Shown here: piece by piece, positions 20,921 to 31,873 of the stretch
How positions within the stretch are numbered: the first letter of the stretch is position 1
How the letters are laid out: the number at the start of each line of letters is the position of its first letter
Origin: Neoceratodus forsteri
Taxonomy: Eukaryota; Chordata; Ceratodontiformes; Ceratodontidae
Direction: 5' to 3'
Assembly (NCBI GenBank): GCA_016271365.2
Contig: CM028131.1
Coordinates: 284,895,001 to 284,959,000 of the forward strand
DNA length: 64,000 bases
The notes under the pieces: generated by a model
Database searches by the model: none
The model's input: the letters and a program-made list of their open reading frames with translations, nothing else
Told to the model about the DNA's origin: nothing
Program-made: the position numbers and the translations under genes

Positions 20921-21996
20921 TATGCATTCTAAGGTTTTGGAAATGGAAGGAGGACGGAGATAGGGCGAAAGTTACAGTGGGTGGTTCTGTCACCACATTT
21001 ATGAACAGGAATATCAACCGCAGATTTCCACAGGGATGGGAATTCGCTTTGGCAAAGAGAGAGATTAAGGATTTTAATGGGGGGGGGAGAGGACTGCATC
21101 AAGTGCAAAGTGTAGTAAATTCAGATCAAATGAGTCACCACTAAATCTGGACTTGCCCAGTATTCAAATAAAGTATGATCTGGCTTCCCTAAGGGTTGCG
21201 GTTCTGAAACAACATGGGGGGATGCCAGTGGGAGCAGAAGTTGGAGGAGGACTAGAGGAGTTGAAGGAATCAAGGGAAGAACTGAGCTGAGGTCAGTAAA
21301 GGCATTGTTGAAGGTATCAGCTGTTAAAAGTGGATCTTGGGTAGTAACACCATTGATATTTAGTATAGAGGGGGAGAGGTACTAGCTCTACTGGTTAGGT
21401 CTTTGATATTTTCCCAGAACTTCCATCAATTGCCCCATGAGGAGGAAAGGCAGGTTGAGTAGAATTCTGCCTTGGCCCATGTGATTTCACATGTACAGAT
21501 ATTTATAGCTGCCCGATACCATTGTTTGTCCACAGGGAGTCTGGATGCCAGGGCCTTGTGCCAAAGGTTGTCATGAGTAGTCATTAATTTTATGAGAACA
21601 GGGGTGACACAGGGGCTGTCATGTTTTTTAACCTTTCATTTCATGAACGGGGCAAAAGTGTCACATGCAGAGTTGAAAGCAGAGATAAAGAAGGTGAGGG
21701 CATTATCAATGTTAGTGGCAGAGTCTAGTGGGGACCAGTCACAGTTGAGAAGGCATGACTGGAATTTCCCTAGCATACCTTTTTTGAGGGTGCACTGAAA
21801 GGTTGACTTGGGTGGTGTTTTAATGGAGCCGTTTGACCAGAGGCAGAGGGTTGGGGAGTGGTCACTTAGTGAGTCGGGTAGAACTTCAATGCAGGAGATT
21901 CTATCCGGATGGTTGGTGAGGATGCGGTCAAGAAGGGAGCTAGAGGAGCCTGTTCTGTAGTTGATCCTGGTGGGAGATGAAACAACCTAGGACAAG
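20921..21996 (-). pseudogene. LINE-B endonuclease C-terminal part and linker
   Basis: On the minus strand, from about 21975, the sequence reads 'VVSSPTRINYRTGSSSSLL', 'ILTNHPDRISCIEV' and 'DSLSDHSPTLC'. The S-D-H block carries the catalytic Asp and His of an APE endonuclease. The linker to the RT then follows with several frame breaks. The N-terminal half of the domain is at 24546-24862, beyond the L2-like insert. Confidence 0.8.
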
Positions 21997-22690
21997 TCCA
22001 TGGCTGCTGCAGCATCTCTATGCCTGGGTTGATGGTGAACTCTCACATTTTATACAGGAGCTCCTCCAATTGATGGATTATTTGGGCCTGACATGGGTTT
22101 TTACCTCCACAACACACGAGAAAGGGCATGCGTTGGACCTGGTGTTCCACCTGGGGATGGAAATCTCGGACATGGAGGTGGATCCAGTCTGATGGTCAGA
22201 CCATCACACCCTGAGGTTTAGTTTCATGATCCCTCAAAAAGGAGCCTGCCCCCAAGGAAATGGTGCAGTACCGACCTTTAAGACCGGTAACACCTGAAGG
22301 CCTTATGTCGGTATTGGACCTTTCGGAGGTTCCGTTAGATAGAAGTGACCCAGGACCCTTGGTGTTGGCTTTTTATAGGGCAGTAACGGGGGCCCTGGAT
22401 GTCATTGCTCCAGTTCGTGTTCGCCCTTTGACCTCTCGCCCTGGTGTCCCATGGTTTGATGGGTCACTACAGGAATTAAGGAGGAAAGGGTGAAGGTTGG
22501 AGAGACACTGGTGGAAAACTCACCTGGAGTCGGACATGCTTAGATTGTTGGACCATTATGAGGTCTATCAATCAGCAATTTCCCATAAGAAGGCAGAGTT
22601 CCTGTCCAGGGAAATTGCAGCAGCAAAGAACAGATCAGCTCAGCTCTTCCGGACCATGGACAGACTGTGCAATCCAGTCTGTCTATGAAC
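21997..22690 (+). pseudogene. L2-like LINE, end of endonuclease and linker
   Basis: The frame 21977-22192 reads 'QELLQLMDYLGLTWVF' and 'TTHEKGHALDLVFHLG', typical of the endonuclease C-terminus of L2-type LINEs. Later frames to 22690 ('GVPWFDGSLQELRRKG', 'AEFLSREIAAAKNRSAQLF') form the linker, with stops and frameshifts between. The left boundary with LINE-B is only approximate (21.99-22.04 kb). Confidence 0.8.
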
Positions 22691-23746
22691 TGGAGGAGCA
22701 TTGTCACAGGAAAAGTGTGAAGAGTTTGCTCAGTTCTTTGCTGATAAGGTGCCCTCTATCAGGATAGAGATCAGCCAGTGCCTTCCAATAGGGCTTGATA
22801 GTGGCCCTCCGAGTGGTACTAACCCCTGATTTGCCTGGTCTACCTTTAGCCTGCCTTTAGTCATGGATATAGTGAGGATCATCCAGACTCTGCGACCGAC
22901 TTGCTGTAATTTGGACCTGGGCCCAACTCGCCTTGTGGTGGGTTGTGTTGAGGTTATCAGCCCTGTTCTAGCTTGGATAGTTTGGGTTTACTTGGAAACA
23001 GGAATCTTTCATGATCCCTTAAAGGTAGCAGTGGTTAGACCACTGCTGAGAAAGCCCTCCTTGGACCCAGGCTGCCCCGCCAATTACAGACCACTCTCCA
23101 ACATACCTTTTGTAGGGAAGGTGATTGAGAAGGTGGTCACTCTGCAGCTGGATGACCATTTAGCTAGCCATAATATCTATGACCCTCTCCAGTCTGGTTT
23201 CTGGAAAAGATACAGCACCAAGACTGCCCTGGTGTAAGTACTTAATGATCGCCTGGTGGCAAGAGATTGGAGAGCCCATTCCATCTTGGTTCTCCTTGAT
23301 TTCTCAGCAGCATTTGACACTGTGGAACATGGGGTACTGCTGGGATGCCTCGGTTTTGTTGTGGACTGGAGGGGGAAGTCCTTAATTATTTTCAAACTTT
23401 CCTTGAGGGAAGATCACAGAGGGTGATATTGGGAATTTATTCCTCGTCCCCTCAGGGTCTTCCCTGTGGGGTATTGCAGGGTTCTCTGCTTTCCCTCATG
23501 TTGTTCGCAGTGTACATGTTACCACTGGGTGACATTATTAGGTGGTACAAGCTGAGTTTTCACTGCTATGCAGAAGATACTCAGCTGTACATGTCCTTTG
23601 CACCCGCCCAGAAGTATGATACTGCCTCAGTGTTTAATAACTGCCTGCAGGAGATACAGAACTGGATGAGTGCTAGCTGGCTGAGGTTAAACCCAAAGAA
23701 AACTGAGATGCTGGTCATGGACCCAGATCTGAGGACGATTGTGTAA
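22691..23746 (+). pseudogene. L2-like LINE reverse transcriptase, catalytic box altered
   Basis: The frame 22863-23237 holds 'VVRPLLRKPSLDPG', 'NYRPLSNIPFVGKVIEK' and 'LQSGFWKRYSTKTALV'. The frame around 23290-23330 contains the D-containing block ('LVLLDFSAAFDTVEHGVL'). The frame 23345-23746 contains 'GVLQGSLLS', where 'GVPQGS' is expected, and the catalytic box reads 'YAEDTQLY'. Its first Asp codon is GAA (Glu) at 23573-23575, which would be expected to abolish polymerase activity. TAA/TAG stops and frameshifts elsewhere also mark it as dead. Confidence 0.9.
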
Positions 23747-23853
23747 TGGGAATGCCATGTGGCTTACAACTTGGTGGTGGCCCGCTCAGGGTCTCAAGCC
23801 AGGTGCACAGTCTAGCGGTGGTATTCGATGAAGGTCTGATTCTGAAAACTTAG

Positions 23854-24426
23854 GTGTTGACCATAGTCAAGTCCACCTTCTATCACCTCAGAAACATTGC
23901 TAGGGTGAAACATCTGGTTCCGTCCGAGGATCTGCAAACATTGGTTCACGCCTTTGTTACTGCTCGGTTGGACTACTGTAATGTCCTTTACCTGGGGCTA
24001 CAGGGAATGGATATTTGCTGCCTGCAGCTAGTGCAGAATGTGGTGGCCAGGTTGTTAACTGGAACCCCTAGATCCAGTCATATAACACCTGTGCTGCACA
24101 AACTGCACTGGCTGCCTACACAATGGCATATCCCTTTCAAGGTCATGCTGCTGAAATATAAAGCCTTACACAAACCAGGACCCCAGTACCTGAAAGACCT
24201 CCTTTCTCCCTATCACCCCTTCTACTCACTCCAATCCTCTGGCAAGGGATTGCTAGAGGTTTCCAGGGTGAATTTGAAAACCTTTGGAGGAAGATCCTTT
24301 GCCTTTATGGCACCAGCCCTGTGGAACTCTCTGCCTCGTCAGATACGTGAAAGCTTGACAGTGGAGGGATTTAAAAAATCCCTTAAAATGCATCTTTTTG
24401 CATCTGCTTTCATGGGACATAAATAG
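23854..24426 (+). pseudogene. L2-like LINE ORF2 C-terminus
   Basis: This 190-codon frame is the RT thumb and C-terminal part. It has 'LVHAFVTARLDYCNVLYLG', 'HKLHWLPTQWHIPFKV', 'ALWNSLPRQIRESLTVEGF' and 'KKSLKMHLF', in the order typical of L2-type elements. It ends at the TAG of 24424-24426, close to the normal end of ORF2. The start used here is internal. The frame is intact for its full length. Confidence 0.9.
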
Positions 24427-24545
24427 TTTTATAAATATATGTTTCTATGTTAATTATAAACTGTTTTTAAATATTTTATAGTGTTGTATTGTACAGGCAC
24501 TTGGAACTTTGGAAAAGTGCCTTTTACAAATAAAATTTGCTTGCT
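24427..24545 (+). repeat. L2-like 3' UTR and tail
   Basis: The stem-like block GGCACTTGGAACTTTGGAAA / AAGTGCCTTTTACAAATAAA ends in TTGCTTGCTTGCT at about 24537-24549. This pairs a short hairpin with a terminal microsatellite, the pattern of L2 3' ends. Confidence 0.75.
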
Positions 24546-24862
24546 TGCTATAGGAAGCCAGGTCAGAGGCCAACCAGTTAATGTTGAAGTCACCGAGAAG
24601 GATCACTTCAGACCAACTGGGGAGGTGTGAGACCCAGTCAAGGATGGCATTAAACCCCAGTTTGGTACAGCATGGCAGAATGTAGGCCGAGAGCACAGTG
24701 ATAAATTTACTCTTTTTTTCCAATGGCGATTTTGAGAGCCAGGGCCTGAGCCATGTTATCAGTTAAAGTGCAAGGGAGTATTTGCCCTTGTAGAGAGTCA
24801 GCTAGATAGAAAGCACACCCTACTCCCCATTTGCCAAGCCTGTCCTCCCTATAAAGTATAAA
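24546..24862 (-). pseudogene. LINE-B endonuclease, N-terminal part
   Basis: On the minus strand the sequence reads 'YREDRLGKWGVGCAFYL', 'KSKFITVLSAYILP' and 'VILLGDFNINWLASDL'. The last has the conserved G-D-F-N motif of APE endonucleases. A frameshift lies near 24720. The domain is cut at its N-terminus by the 5' truncation at 24862 and at its C-terminus by the L2-like insert. It resumes at about 21996. Confidence 0.8.
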
Positions 24863-25496
24863 GATTTATGGAGATTGCAACACCCCTGACTCCAGGACTA
24901 CTCTTGATTCTCAGCAGTCATGACTCCTATAGTAGGCTGGACTTCTTGCTGGGTTACCCCTTGGTGGCACACAAAATGGTGACAATGGATATAGGGAATA
25001 TCCATTTTCAGACCATGCCCCTGTTTTGCGTTCCCTTTTAAGAGGTCCAGAGGTGGTCAAATCATCATCCTGGTGATGTAGCCTTTCTCCTCAGTGATAC
25101 AAAACTTATAACTTGAGTGAAAACCACAGCAGAGAAGAGTTTTCAAATTAACAATATGGCAGACACTACCCTTGCCATGGTTTGGTAGCCTTTCAAAGTC
25201 TATATAAGGGGTCAGATAATGAGTTATTCATCCTGTAGGTGTAGGGAGAGGTAGAAATAGTACCAGCACCTTAATGCATGTCTCCAATAGCTGGAAAGGA
25301 ACACTAAGACCTCCACCTCTGCGACCTGCTTAACTAAGGTCAAGGCAGAATTACTGGGAACTTGTATCAAGGTCAATGAATTCCTTACCCGTAAGATGGA
25401 ACTGGCATCACTCACCTGCAACATAAATACGGGGAGTGAGGAGAGATGGGGGGAGGGTGCTCTCCTACCACCTCTAGCAGATGCAAGCAGATAAAT
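24863..25496 (+). pseudogene. L1-like LINE endonuclease, continuation
   Basis: After the second GATTTAT the L1-like frame resumes. It reads 'PGLLLILSSHDSYSRLDFL' and 'LGYPLVAHKMVTMDIGN', matching the region before the S-D-H block of L1 endonucleases. The rest, to about 25440, is degraded. The 5' half lies at 17640-18616. Confidence 0.7.
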
Positions 25497-26079
25497 AATG
25501 CACTTAAGGCACAGAAACCCAGGGGTGGAGTACAAAATGGGTGGAGTGGTACTGATCACCACCAAGCAGGAAAGAGACCTGGGGTAATCATACTGGATGA
25601 CCTAAAGATGGCCAGACAGTGCAAGAAGGCAGTAGGAGTGGCAAGTGGGATGCTGGGGTGCATAGGGAGGGGTATCACCAGCAGAAAGAGGGAGGTGGTT
25701 TTGCCTCTGTATAGATTGCTGGTAAGGCCCCATCTAGATTATTGTGTCCAGTTCTGGAGACCACATCTCCGGATGGACATAGACAGAGTGGAGGCAGTTC
25801 AGAGGAGGGCAACTAAAATGATGCAGGATCTGTATCAAAAGTCCTATGAGGAGAGACTAAAGGAACTTTATATGTACACCCTGAAACAGAAAAGGGAGAG
25901 GGGAGATATAATAGAGACCTTGAAATACCTTATGGGGGTAAATAAGGTACAGGAGGAGAGTATTGTTCAGAATAAACGGTGCTCAAGAACAAGGGGACAT
26001 GCTATGAAGCTAGGGAGGGTACATTCAGAAGAGATGTGAGGAAGTACATTTTCATAGAAAGAGTGGTGGGGAACCTTGC
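25497..26079 (+). pseudogene. CR1 LINE fragment: RT thumb and C-terminus
   Basis: This is the same family as 16.4-17.1 kb. It reads 'GVIILDDLKMARQCKKAVG', 'VRPHLDYCVQFWRPHL', 'VEAVQRRATKMMQDLYQ' and 'KQKRERGDIIETLKYL' in the frame 25446-26039, then decays past a stop. Neither the 5' part nor the TTTCTATG tail is present, so this is an internal fragment. A short extra N-terminal stretch of the open frame before 25497 is not CR1. Confidence 0.85.
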
Positions 26080-27833
26080 TGGAGTTGATCCCTGCCTCAT
26101 TTTGAGAGCCGCTGCACACTGAGCGACTGTGGAGTAGTCGTTGTAGCAGGAGTTGCGATAAGCATTTTTTATATTTAGAAGAGGTATGCCACCAATATAA
26201 CTGTACTTGTCTATTTGTAGCTCTTTCCAGACCGCTTTGTGCGTCTCATTTCTGTGTCTCTTTCATTGCCATCTCCTTTTCTCTTCCAGGCCGGAGTGCT
26301 GGAGTGGGGTAGCCTGCCTGAAGAGTCCTATGAAGATAGCACCATGGGGTGTGATCGACAGCAAAGGAAATCCAGGTGTTGGGATGTTAGGGGAACAAGG
26401 AGATCATGAACCCCCCTAGAAAGTCTACAATCTGAATTCAAAGTCCAGGGTCCATGCCGTAGTACAACAGAGGAACTGTGAACCCAATGACCTTCCTAGG
26501 GGAATGAAGTGGAGTGGAAAAACTGGATTAAAGGGATTAAAGGGAAGGATTAACTGAATTCCAGGAATAAAACTAAATAAATCTAAATGCATATAATTTT
26601 AGCCACTAGAAGTGCCTATAGGTAGTGCTTTTGTGTGCGTGGCCTGGATGTGTGGAGTAGATGTCTGTGCCTAGTAAGCTTTAACATATAATTCCATTTA
26701 GAGATAGTATAAAGTACAAAGTATAAAGGTCTAAAGTGTAAGGCATTTTAACAGTAGGATAATTTCTTTTTCGTTCTTAATCGCTCTTAATCGCTCTTTC
26801 TGCTAGGCGATCATGTGATTAGCTCTATAATACGTATCCACTGGTGTTCTACAACAGATTTCCTTGCTTCTGCAAACTGTGTGATGGCTGTTACAGTTTA
26901 TTTTGCAACGCTGCAATGTTTTAGTTTAGCTTTCTTAGTTTCAGTTAAGTTTTTTTAGATCGTACTACTGGTTACTGAACTAAGGTGCCTGCTAGTCTAC
27001 GAATTTCAACCTACGTTTAGCTGTGGCAAACATTGAGGCAGGATTGCTGAAGCAGACTATGAAGTAGATCTGCTATATTGGCCATCTGTGTTATCCGTAC
27101 TGCTGTGAGAAGACGGAGTAAGTTATAAAATATTCTGAATACTTTAATATGCGCGCTATTGAGTAAATGTATAAATGTGTAAAGACCTCAGTATCAGCGA
27201 CAATGTTAATGCTAGTGAATATTGTTTATTTTCAGATACTGATCATTTTTTTCTCTTGTGTTTTATTTTAAGTATTGTTTGGGACACAAAGTAAATTCTT
27301 TTATGTCTTCTGCTCCGAGTGTGCTCTAATAAGAGCCTACAGAAGCTTTCCAAAGATATCCTGACAACTGACATTTTGAGGACTATTCAGAGGTTTATCC
27401 GAGAGAGTTGGATTGTATTGCATACAAAGTTTGACATAAGAGCTTCTGGTGGTATATAAACTGGTGTTTGATCCAGCCTGAAGTGGACTTCTTTTTTCTG
27501 AGAACTTCTGAGAACTCTGTGAACTTTGAGAATGCTGAGAATTTTAAGAATCCAAAAATTTCTGTGGAAATCTACAAGAGAATTTCTGGTGCTTTAGTGC
27601 AATTGGGTTATATGATTTTTTTTTCTCAAACAGACTTAATAGCCTGCAAAGGACCATTTGGGGTTATCTGGGACTATTAACCAGTGTTAGCGTTATTGCT
27701 AGTTGTGGCATTTTGTTGGAAGCACTGTTTTACATTAATTACTGTGTCTAAAATTTTAAAATTGACTGCAGCTTGCAGCTATTGCAGCTGTATCGTAGCT
27801 TTAATGTAGTTGTACTGCTTTGTTTTTAGAGCA
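26080..27833. other. No gene seen; probable 5' region of LINE-X
   Basis: About 1.7 kb with no domain. It lies upstream of the minisatellite and ORF1 remnant of LINE-X and may be its 5' UTR. Open frames at 26207-26419 and 27468-27680 have no recognisable features. Confidence 0.35.
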
Positions 27834-27990
27834 TATTTATGGCAGTGCATATTTATGGTAGCGTGTATTTATGGTAGTGCGAATTTATGGTAGCTGGTAT
27901 TTATGTGTAATGTATTTATGGTAGTGTGTATTTATGGTAGTGCGTATTTATGTTAGTGTGTATTTATGGTAGTGCATATTTATGGTACTA
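27834..27990 (+). repeat. Minisatellite, unit about 16-17 bp (TATTTATGGTAGTGCG)
   Basis: About nine imperfect copies of TATTTATGGTAGTGCG with variants (TGTG, GCAT, GCGA endings). Such arrays often sit in LINE 5' UTRs, and LINE-X ORF1 follows within about 200 bp. Confidence 0.85.
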
Positions 27991-28145
27991 CTCTCTTAAT
28001 GCACTTTAAACACTGCACTTGAGTTGCCTGAGCCGCTTGTTTGCTGTCTGCTAGTTATTTGTTAACTGCCATCTAATTGCCCTGATTAAGTGTCCTAATC
28101 TCACTGTTTATATTGTCGACAAATTAAATTATAATTTATTCCAGA

Positions 28146-30190
28146 ATAGTTAAGACCAGGAAGCAAAGGTTAACAACTAGCAAACCCTTGCCTTTGTTTG
28201 AAATATCAACAAAAAAGCTTAAGGTAGGGAAAAAACAGATTAAATTAACAGAAATCTGGTGAGATCAAATTAAGACAAATCATTTCTCAACTCCCTATGG
28301 AAATGCACCTAACTATGTAGAGACTCCAGCTGCTCATTTGCAGCTAGATATGTCAGCTGTAGTTATGATGAAGGATTCCCCTGCATATAAGGTTCGTAAC
28401 GATTCAGAAGAAATTACAAATGCTCTGGTTATAAGAGATCAGCACACTGAGTGTTCCGAGCAGATCATAGGTATCTCAGGTTTATCTTTGTGGCAGAATG
28501 GGAATTAACTACATCCCTTAGAAAGTTATTTAGATGGATCTCCTAGACTTCGAGGTAACAGTTTTTTGCTGAATGAAAATTGTCCAGAGATTATTGGGTC
28601 AGATACACCGTTGTGTACTTCAAATCATAAAGACAGGGAACTTAAAGGGGTGTGTGAAGAACTGCAGCACACAATTAATGGCCTTAAAGTTCTAGAGGAG
28701 AAATATTAGGGATGTAAATTCAAATTGTGAGCACTGCAGCTTACATGCTACAGGGTCACTGACGGGGAACTTTGATCCCCTGGCATCCTTTACTCCCACA
28801 CATTTGAGTGAGGAGTTAATTGCTGCCTTGAGAAACCCTAGTAATGTACCTCTCATATGAATGGAACAGCTGATAGTGAATAGAGATATTATGGAAAATA
28901 TGAGAGCTCACATTGCTCTCAATGAAGTTAAAATAAATCAGATTCTTGGAAGTATTGAACAAATACAGGAACAGACTGAGATTAATGCAAGAAAGGACAT
29001 TCCCCAATAAAGGCTTGATTTTGGTACAGTTGAGTTCCCAGAGTCACCCAAAGATATAAGGGGAAAGAAAAAGAGTAGAAACAAAAGAAAGAACATTAGC
29101 AAAAAGAATAAAAAAAAAAAATAGCCGTTGAAGCTGTGAATAGAGTAAAATGCATGAAGATGATGGTAGAAGGGCCTACGATACAGGAAGAAAATATGGA
29201 CAGTAACAATAAAGAAAGAAAGACTTTATTGCGTAATTGTCATTGACAGCTAATAAAATCTTCAGATTCAGATGGACAGAAGGCCCCTAGTCTTGATTCA
29301 GTACAACAGTCTGAACTAATGTCTCAATTAGCATTATTAGAGCAAGAAATGGTTGAATTATAGCAGGACTTGTTTGGGAAAGAACATAATTTGTGTAACA
29401 TCAAAGCAGAATGGGAGACAGGGGAGTTAAAAGGTGTAAGAAAGGGTTTAAGGCAAAAAGAATATACTGATGATGCTATTGATAATGTTGCTTTAAACGA
29501 GGGTTTAATGGGTGAGGACATGAGATGTATCCCAGTAATTAGACTTTATGGCCCCAGTGCCTGGGACAGCTTAGAGAAGGCACACTTGGAGTTCCATGTA
29601 ATAGATTATTTGAATAAGAAATTGGATACTGAGGTGTTGGAGACGGATATTGTTAAGATTAAAAAACTAGCCATATATGGAGCAACTATTGTCGATTTGT
29701 ATTTTGCTCCCCCAAGACTAGCAAATCATGTATGGATTAATAGACAAAATTTAAGCATAGAGGAAGTTTTACCTTTTTATCCAAACAGAGAGAATTTAAT
29801 AAGATAACTGACCCTACAAGTAAAGAATCAGTTTAAGTATTGACATTATTCGGTATGAACCCAATGGTCAATGAAACAGAAAAAAAGCTAGCCCAGGCAC
29901 TATGTGATTTATTGACTAATTTTCTGGAAAACCCAGTGGAAAGAATGGGAAAATTGTATGCAAAACAAGCGCATACAGGTAGTCAAATTGACATCAGGGT
30001 CAGCAATGAGAGATTGGTCGAGCAATTATTAGGCCAGTCTGCAAAATTGGATAATTTGGGCCTCTGCATTGTTGATTCAGCACTAAGTGTGGAAAACCAC
30101 TGGCATGATCCACCCAGTTTTGGCACAGAGATTATAAATCTGCCTCTGGCCAAAACATTTATAGCATTAGCAGGGTACAATGATGCTTGA
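28146..30190 (+). pseudogene. LINE-X ORF1, unassigned, decayed
   Basis: Reading begins near 28146, where ATA may be a lost ATG followed by 'VKTRKQRLTTSKPLPLFE'. It continues through stops. A coiled-coil-like segment ('RDIMENMRAHIALNEVK', 'NQILGSIEQIQEQTEINAR') lies at 28880-29005, and a lysine-rich tract at 29040-29120. The longest open frames are 29370-29807 ('YLNKKLDTEVLETDIVK', 'YGATIVDLYFAPPRLANHV') and 29840-30190 ('QALCDLLTNFLENPVERMG', 'NHWHDPPSFGTEIINL'). I do not recognise the family. An APE endonuclease starts 35 bases later, so this sits in ORF1 position. The coiled coil and basic tract fit an RNA-binding ORF1 protein, but this is inference. Confidence 0.5.
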
Positions 30191-30224
30191 CTACCCATTA
30201 ATTTGGGCAATTTTTAGCCTGCTG

Positions 30225-30308
30225 GAAATAATAGTATCTGCTTTATTTCTTGGAATATAGCAGGCTGGCAGTCAATCTGGGCAGACAAAGATAGCCTTGT
30301 GTATTTTT
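30225..30308 (+). pseudogene. LINE-X endonuclease, first strand block
   Basis: 'ICFISWNIAGWQSIWADK' starts at about 30235. It matches the opening beta strand of APE endonucleases, with the conserved Asn in 'SWN'. It is cut at the GCCTTGT site (30294), and the domain resumes at 39150. Confidence 0.75.
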
Positions 30309-30943
30309 TTTTTTGCATAAAAAAGTTTTATTAAAGGACAACTGTATTATAGTTCACATCCATATTTGAAGTGTCATTCCAAAAGTATTATACAGTACAC
30401 ATCATTAACCTGGTACAGTACAAAAGACATCATGTTGTTAGTACAAACAACAAAAGGACAACCCTCCTGTACAGTAGCAGCCCCAGACACTGCCAGCTAT
30501 TTCTCGAAATGTCTGTGATATTTCTAGAAATATCTCCTGCTTTCTGCATTTCCACAGTTGGGGCAGCAGAGAGAAACTCTTTAGAAATTTTGCAAAATAT
30601 CTGGAAATAGCTGGCAATGTCTGTGGCTACTACTGTATATCTAAGCTCAGGTCATTTGACATTATTCTCACCTCTTAAGCAGCCCCAGTCACATTTCCTC
30701 TTTCCCACCTCTCCCCCTGGATCATTCACCTTCACACCCTCACTTCTCCAACCCTTTCCACAAGGACATACTCTCTATCTGACTTAAATCTACTAGAAGA
30801 GGTGTCCATTCCCTTACAAAGCCCTCCAATCTCTCCTTAATCAGTAATGTAAATCTCTCCAGAGCCAATACCCTAAGGACCAAAGTCCACCACTGTGGCA
30901 AATAAGGGGTTACATAAGAAACCCACGTATCATGGCTACAATG
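30309..30943 (-). repeat. L1-like 3' UTR
   Basis: Non-coding sequence between the ORF2 end and the poly(A). A segment near 30500-30620 is an imperfect inverted repeat (TGCCAGCTATTTCTCGAAAT against ATCTGGAAATAGCTGGCA), which could fold. Confidence 0.5.
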
Positions 30944-31873
30944 TCAGGCCAAAATGAACAACACCCTCATCCGTCGGGGCAGTGGCTCCCATTCTCCTTC
31001 CTCATTTATCTCTATGCCAAATAGGCAGATGAGTGGATCCAACTGTAATGCCCTCCCAGCCATTCTCCCCACCTCCAGAGTCACTGCTTTCCAAAATCTC
31101 TGCAAAACCATGCACTCCCAGAAACAGTGATAATAAGTTCCCTTTTCCTCTTCACACCATCCACACTGTGGTGAGATAGCTGGGTGGTATTTGTGTACTA
31201 TTGCAGGTGGGCAGTAAAGCCTGTAAAGAAATTTGTAGAAGGCTTCTTTAAACTTGTTGCAAACAAGAAGACCCATGTGTAAAGGAAGCAGCATAGCTCA
31301 ATTCTGGTCCAGTACTGGGCCCCCTAAATCCCTCTCCCAGAGTTTTCTTACCTTTTGTGACTGGTCTGTAAAACAATTCCTGCATTCTTTAACCACTTTC
31401 CAAACAAAACCCTTCGGGTGCCCAGCTACTGACATAAGGAGAGATTCAATTTTGAGCATTTCCTGTCTACCTTTTCCATCTCTATCCAATCCAGAAAAAT
31501 ATGCCCTAACCTGAAAATACCGAAATAAATGACCCCCCCTCCAACTCCAAGCCCTGTTTGACCACTGTGTAAGGGAGGATGTTATCCCATTGACAGAATG
31601 TGCCAGACTTCTAGCTCTCTTCTGTTCCTGTCCCCTTAGGCCAGGATCTTCCCATCCTGGTAAGAGAAAGGGGTTCTGAGCAATGGGCACTAAAAGGGTA
31701 CCTATCCCACCTATGCCTTGCAGCTTTTTAAACTTTTCCCAGCTTTCCAATGTAACCAATGTCAGGGTGTTTCTCCCCTCCTGAACCCTATAAATCTGAA
31801 GACCCCTCTTCTCCAAGAAGGCCGACAGCATAGCCGGGCAGCCCCACTGTTCCAAGTCCACCCAGCTTGCCAC
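30944..31873 (-). pseudogene. L1-like ORF2 C-terminal domain with zinc-knuckle-like motif
   Basis: The minus-strand frames 31873-31298 and 31294-30944 form the ORF2 C-terminus. The second contains 'PQCGWCEEEKGTYYHCFW' followed by 'ECMVLQRFW', a C-x2-C...H...C arrangement typical of the L1 and Tx1 C-terminal domain. One frame break separates the two parts near 31296. No catalytic residue lies here. Confidence 0.8.

Larger units (their letters stand above)
18617..24862 (-). mobile_element. LINE-B: antisense LINE inserted in the L1-like endonuclease, with nested inserts
   Basis: GATTTAT flanks the block at 18610-18616 and 24863-24869. The left end is an antisense (TTTA)n tail. Read on the minus strand, the order from the right is endonuclease, reverse transcriptase, 3' UTR and tail, as expected for a 5'-truncated LINE. 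An L2-like LINE (about 22.0-24.55 kb) and a CR1 tail (19.84-20.14 kb) were inserted into it later. The clade is unassigned (APE endonuclease plus RT). Confidence 0.85.

Noticed and set aside
21997..24545. Target duplication for the L2-like insertion
   Set aside because: Flanks (TAGGACAAGTCC and TAGGAAGCCAGG) are only vaguely similar; too weak to report as a duplication.
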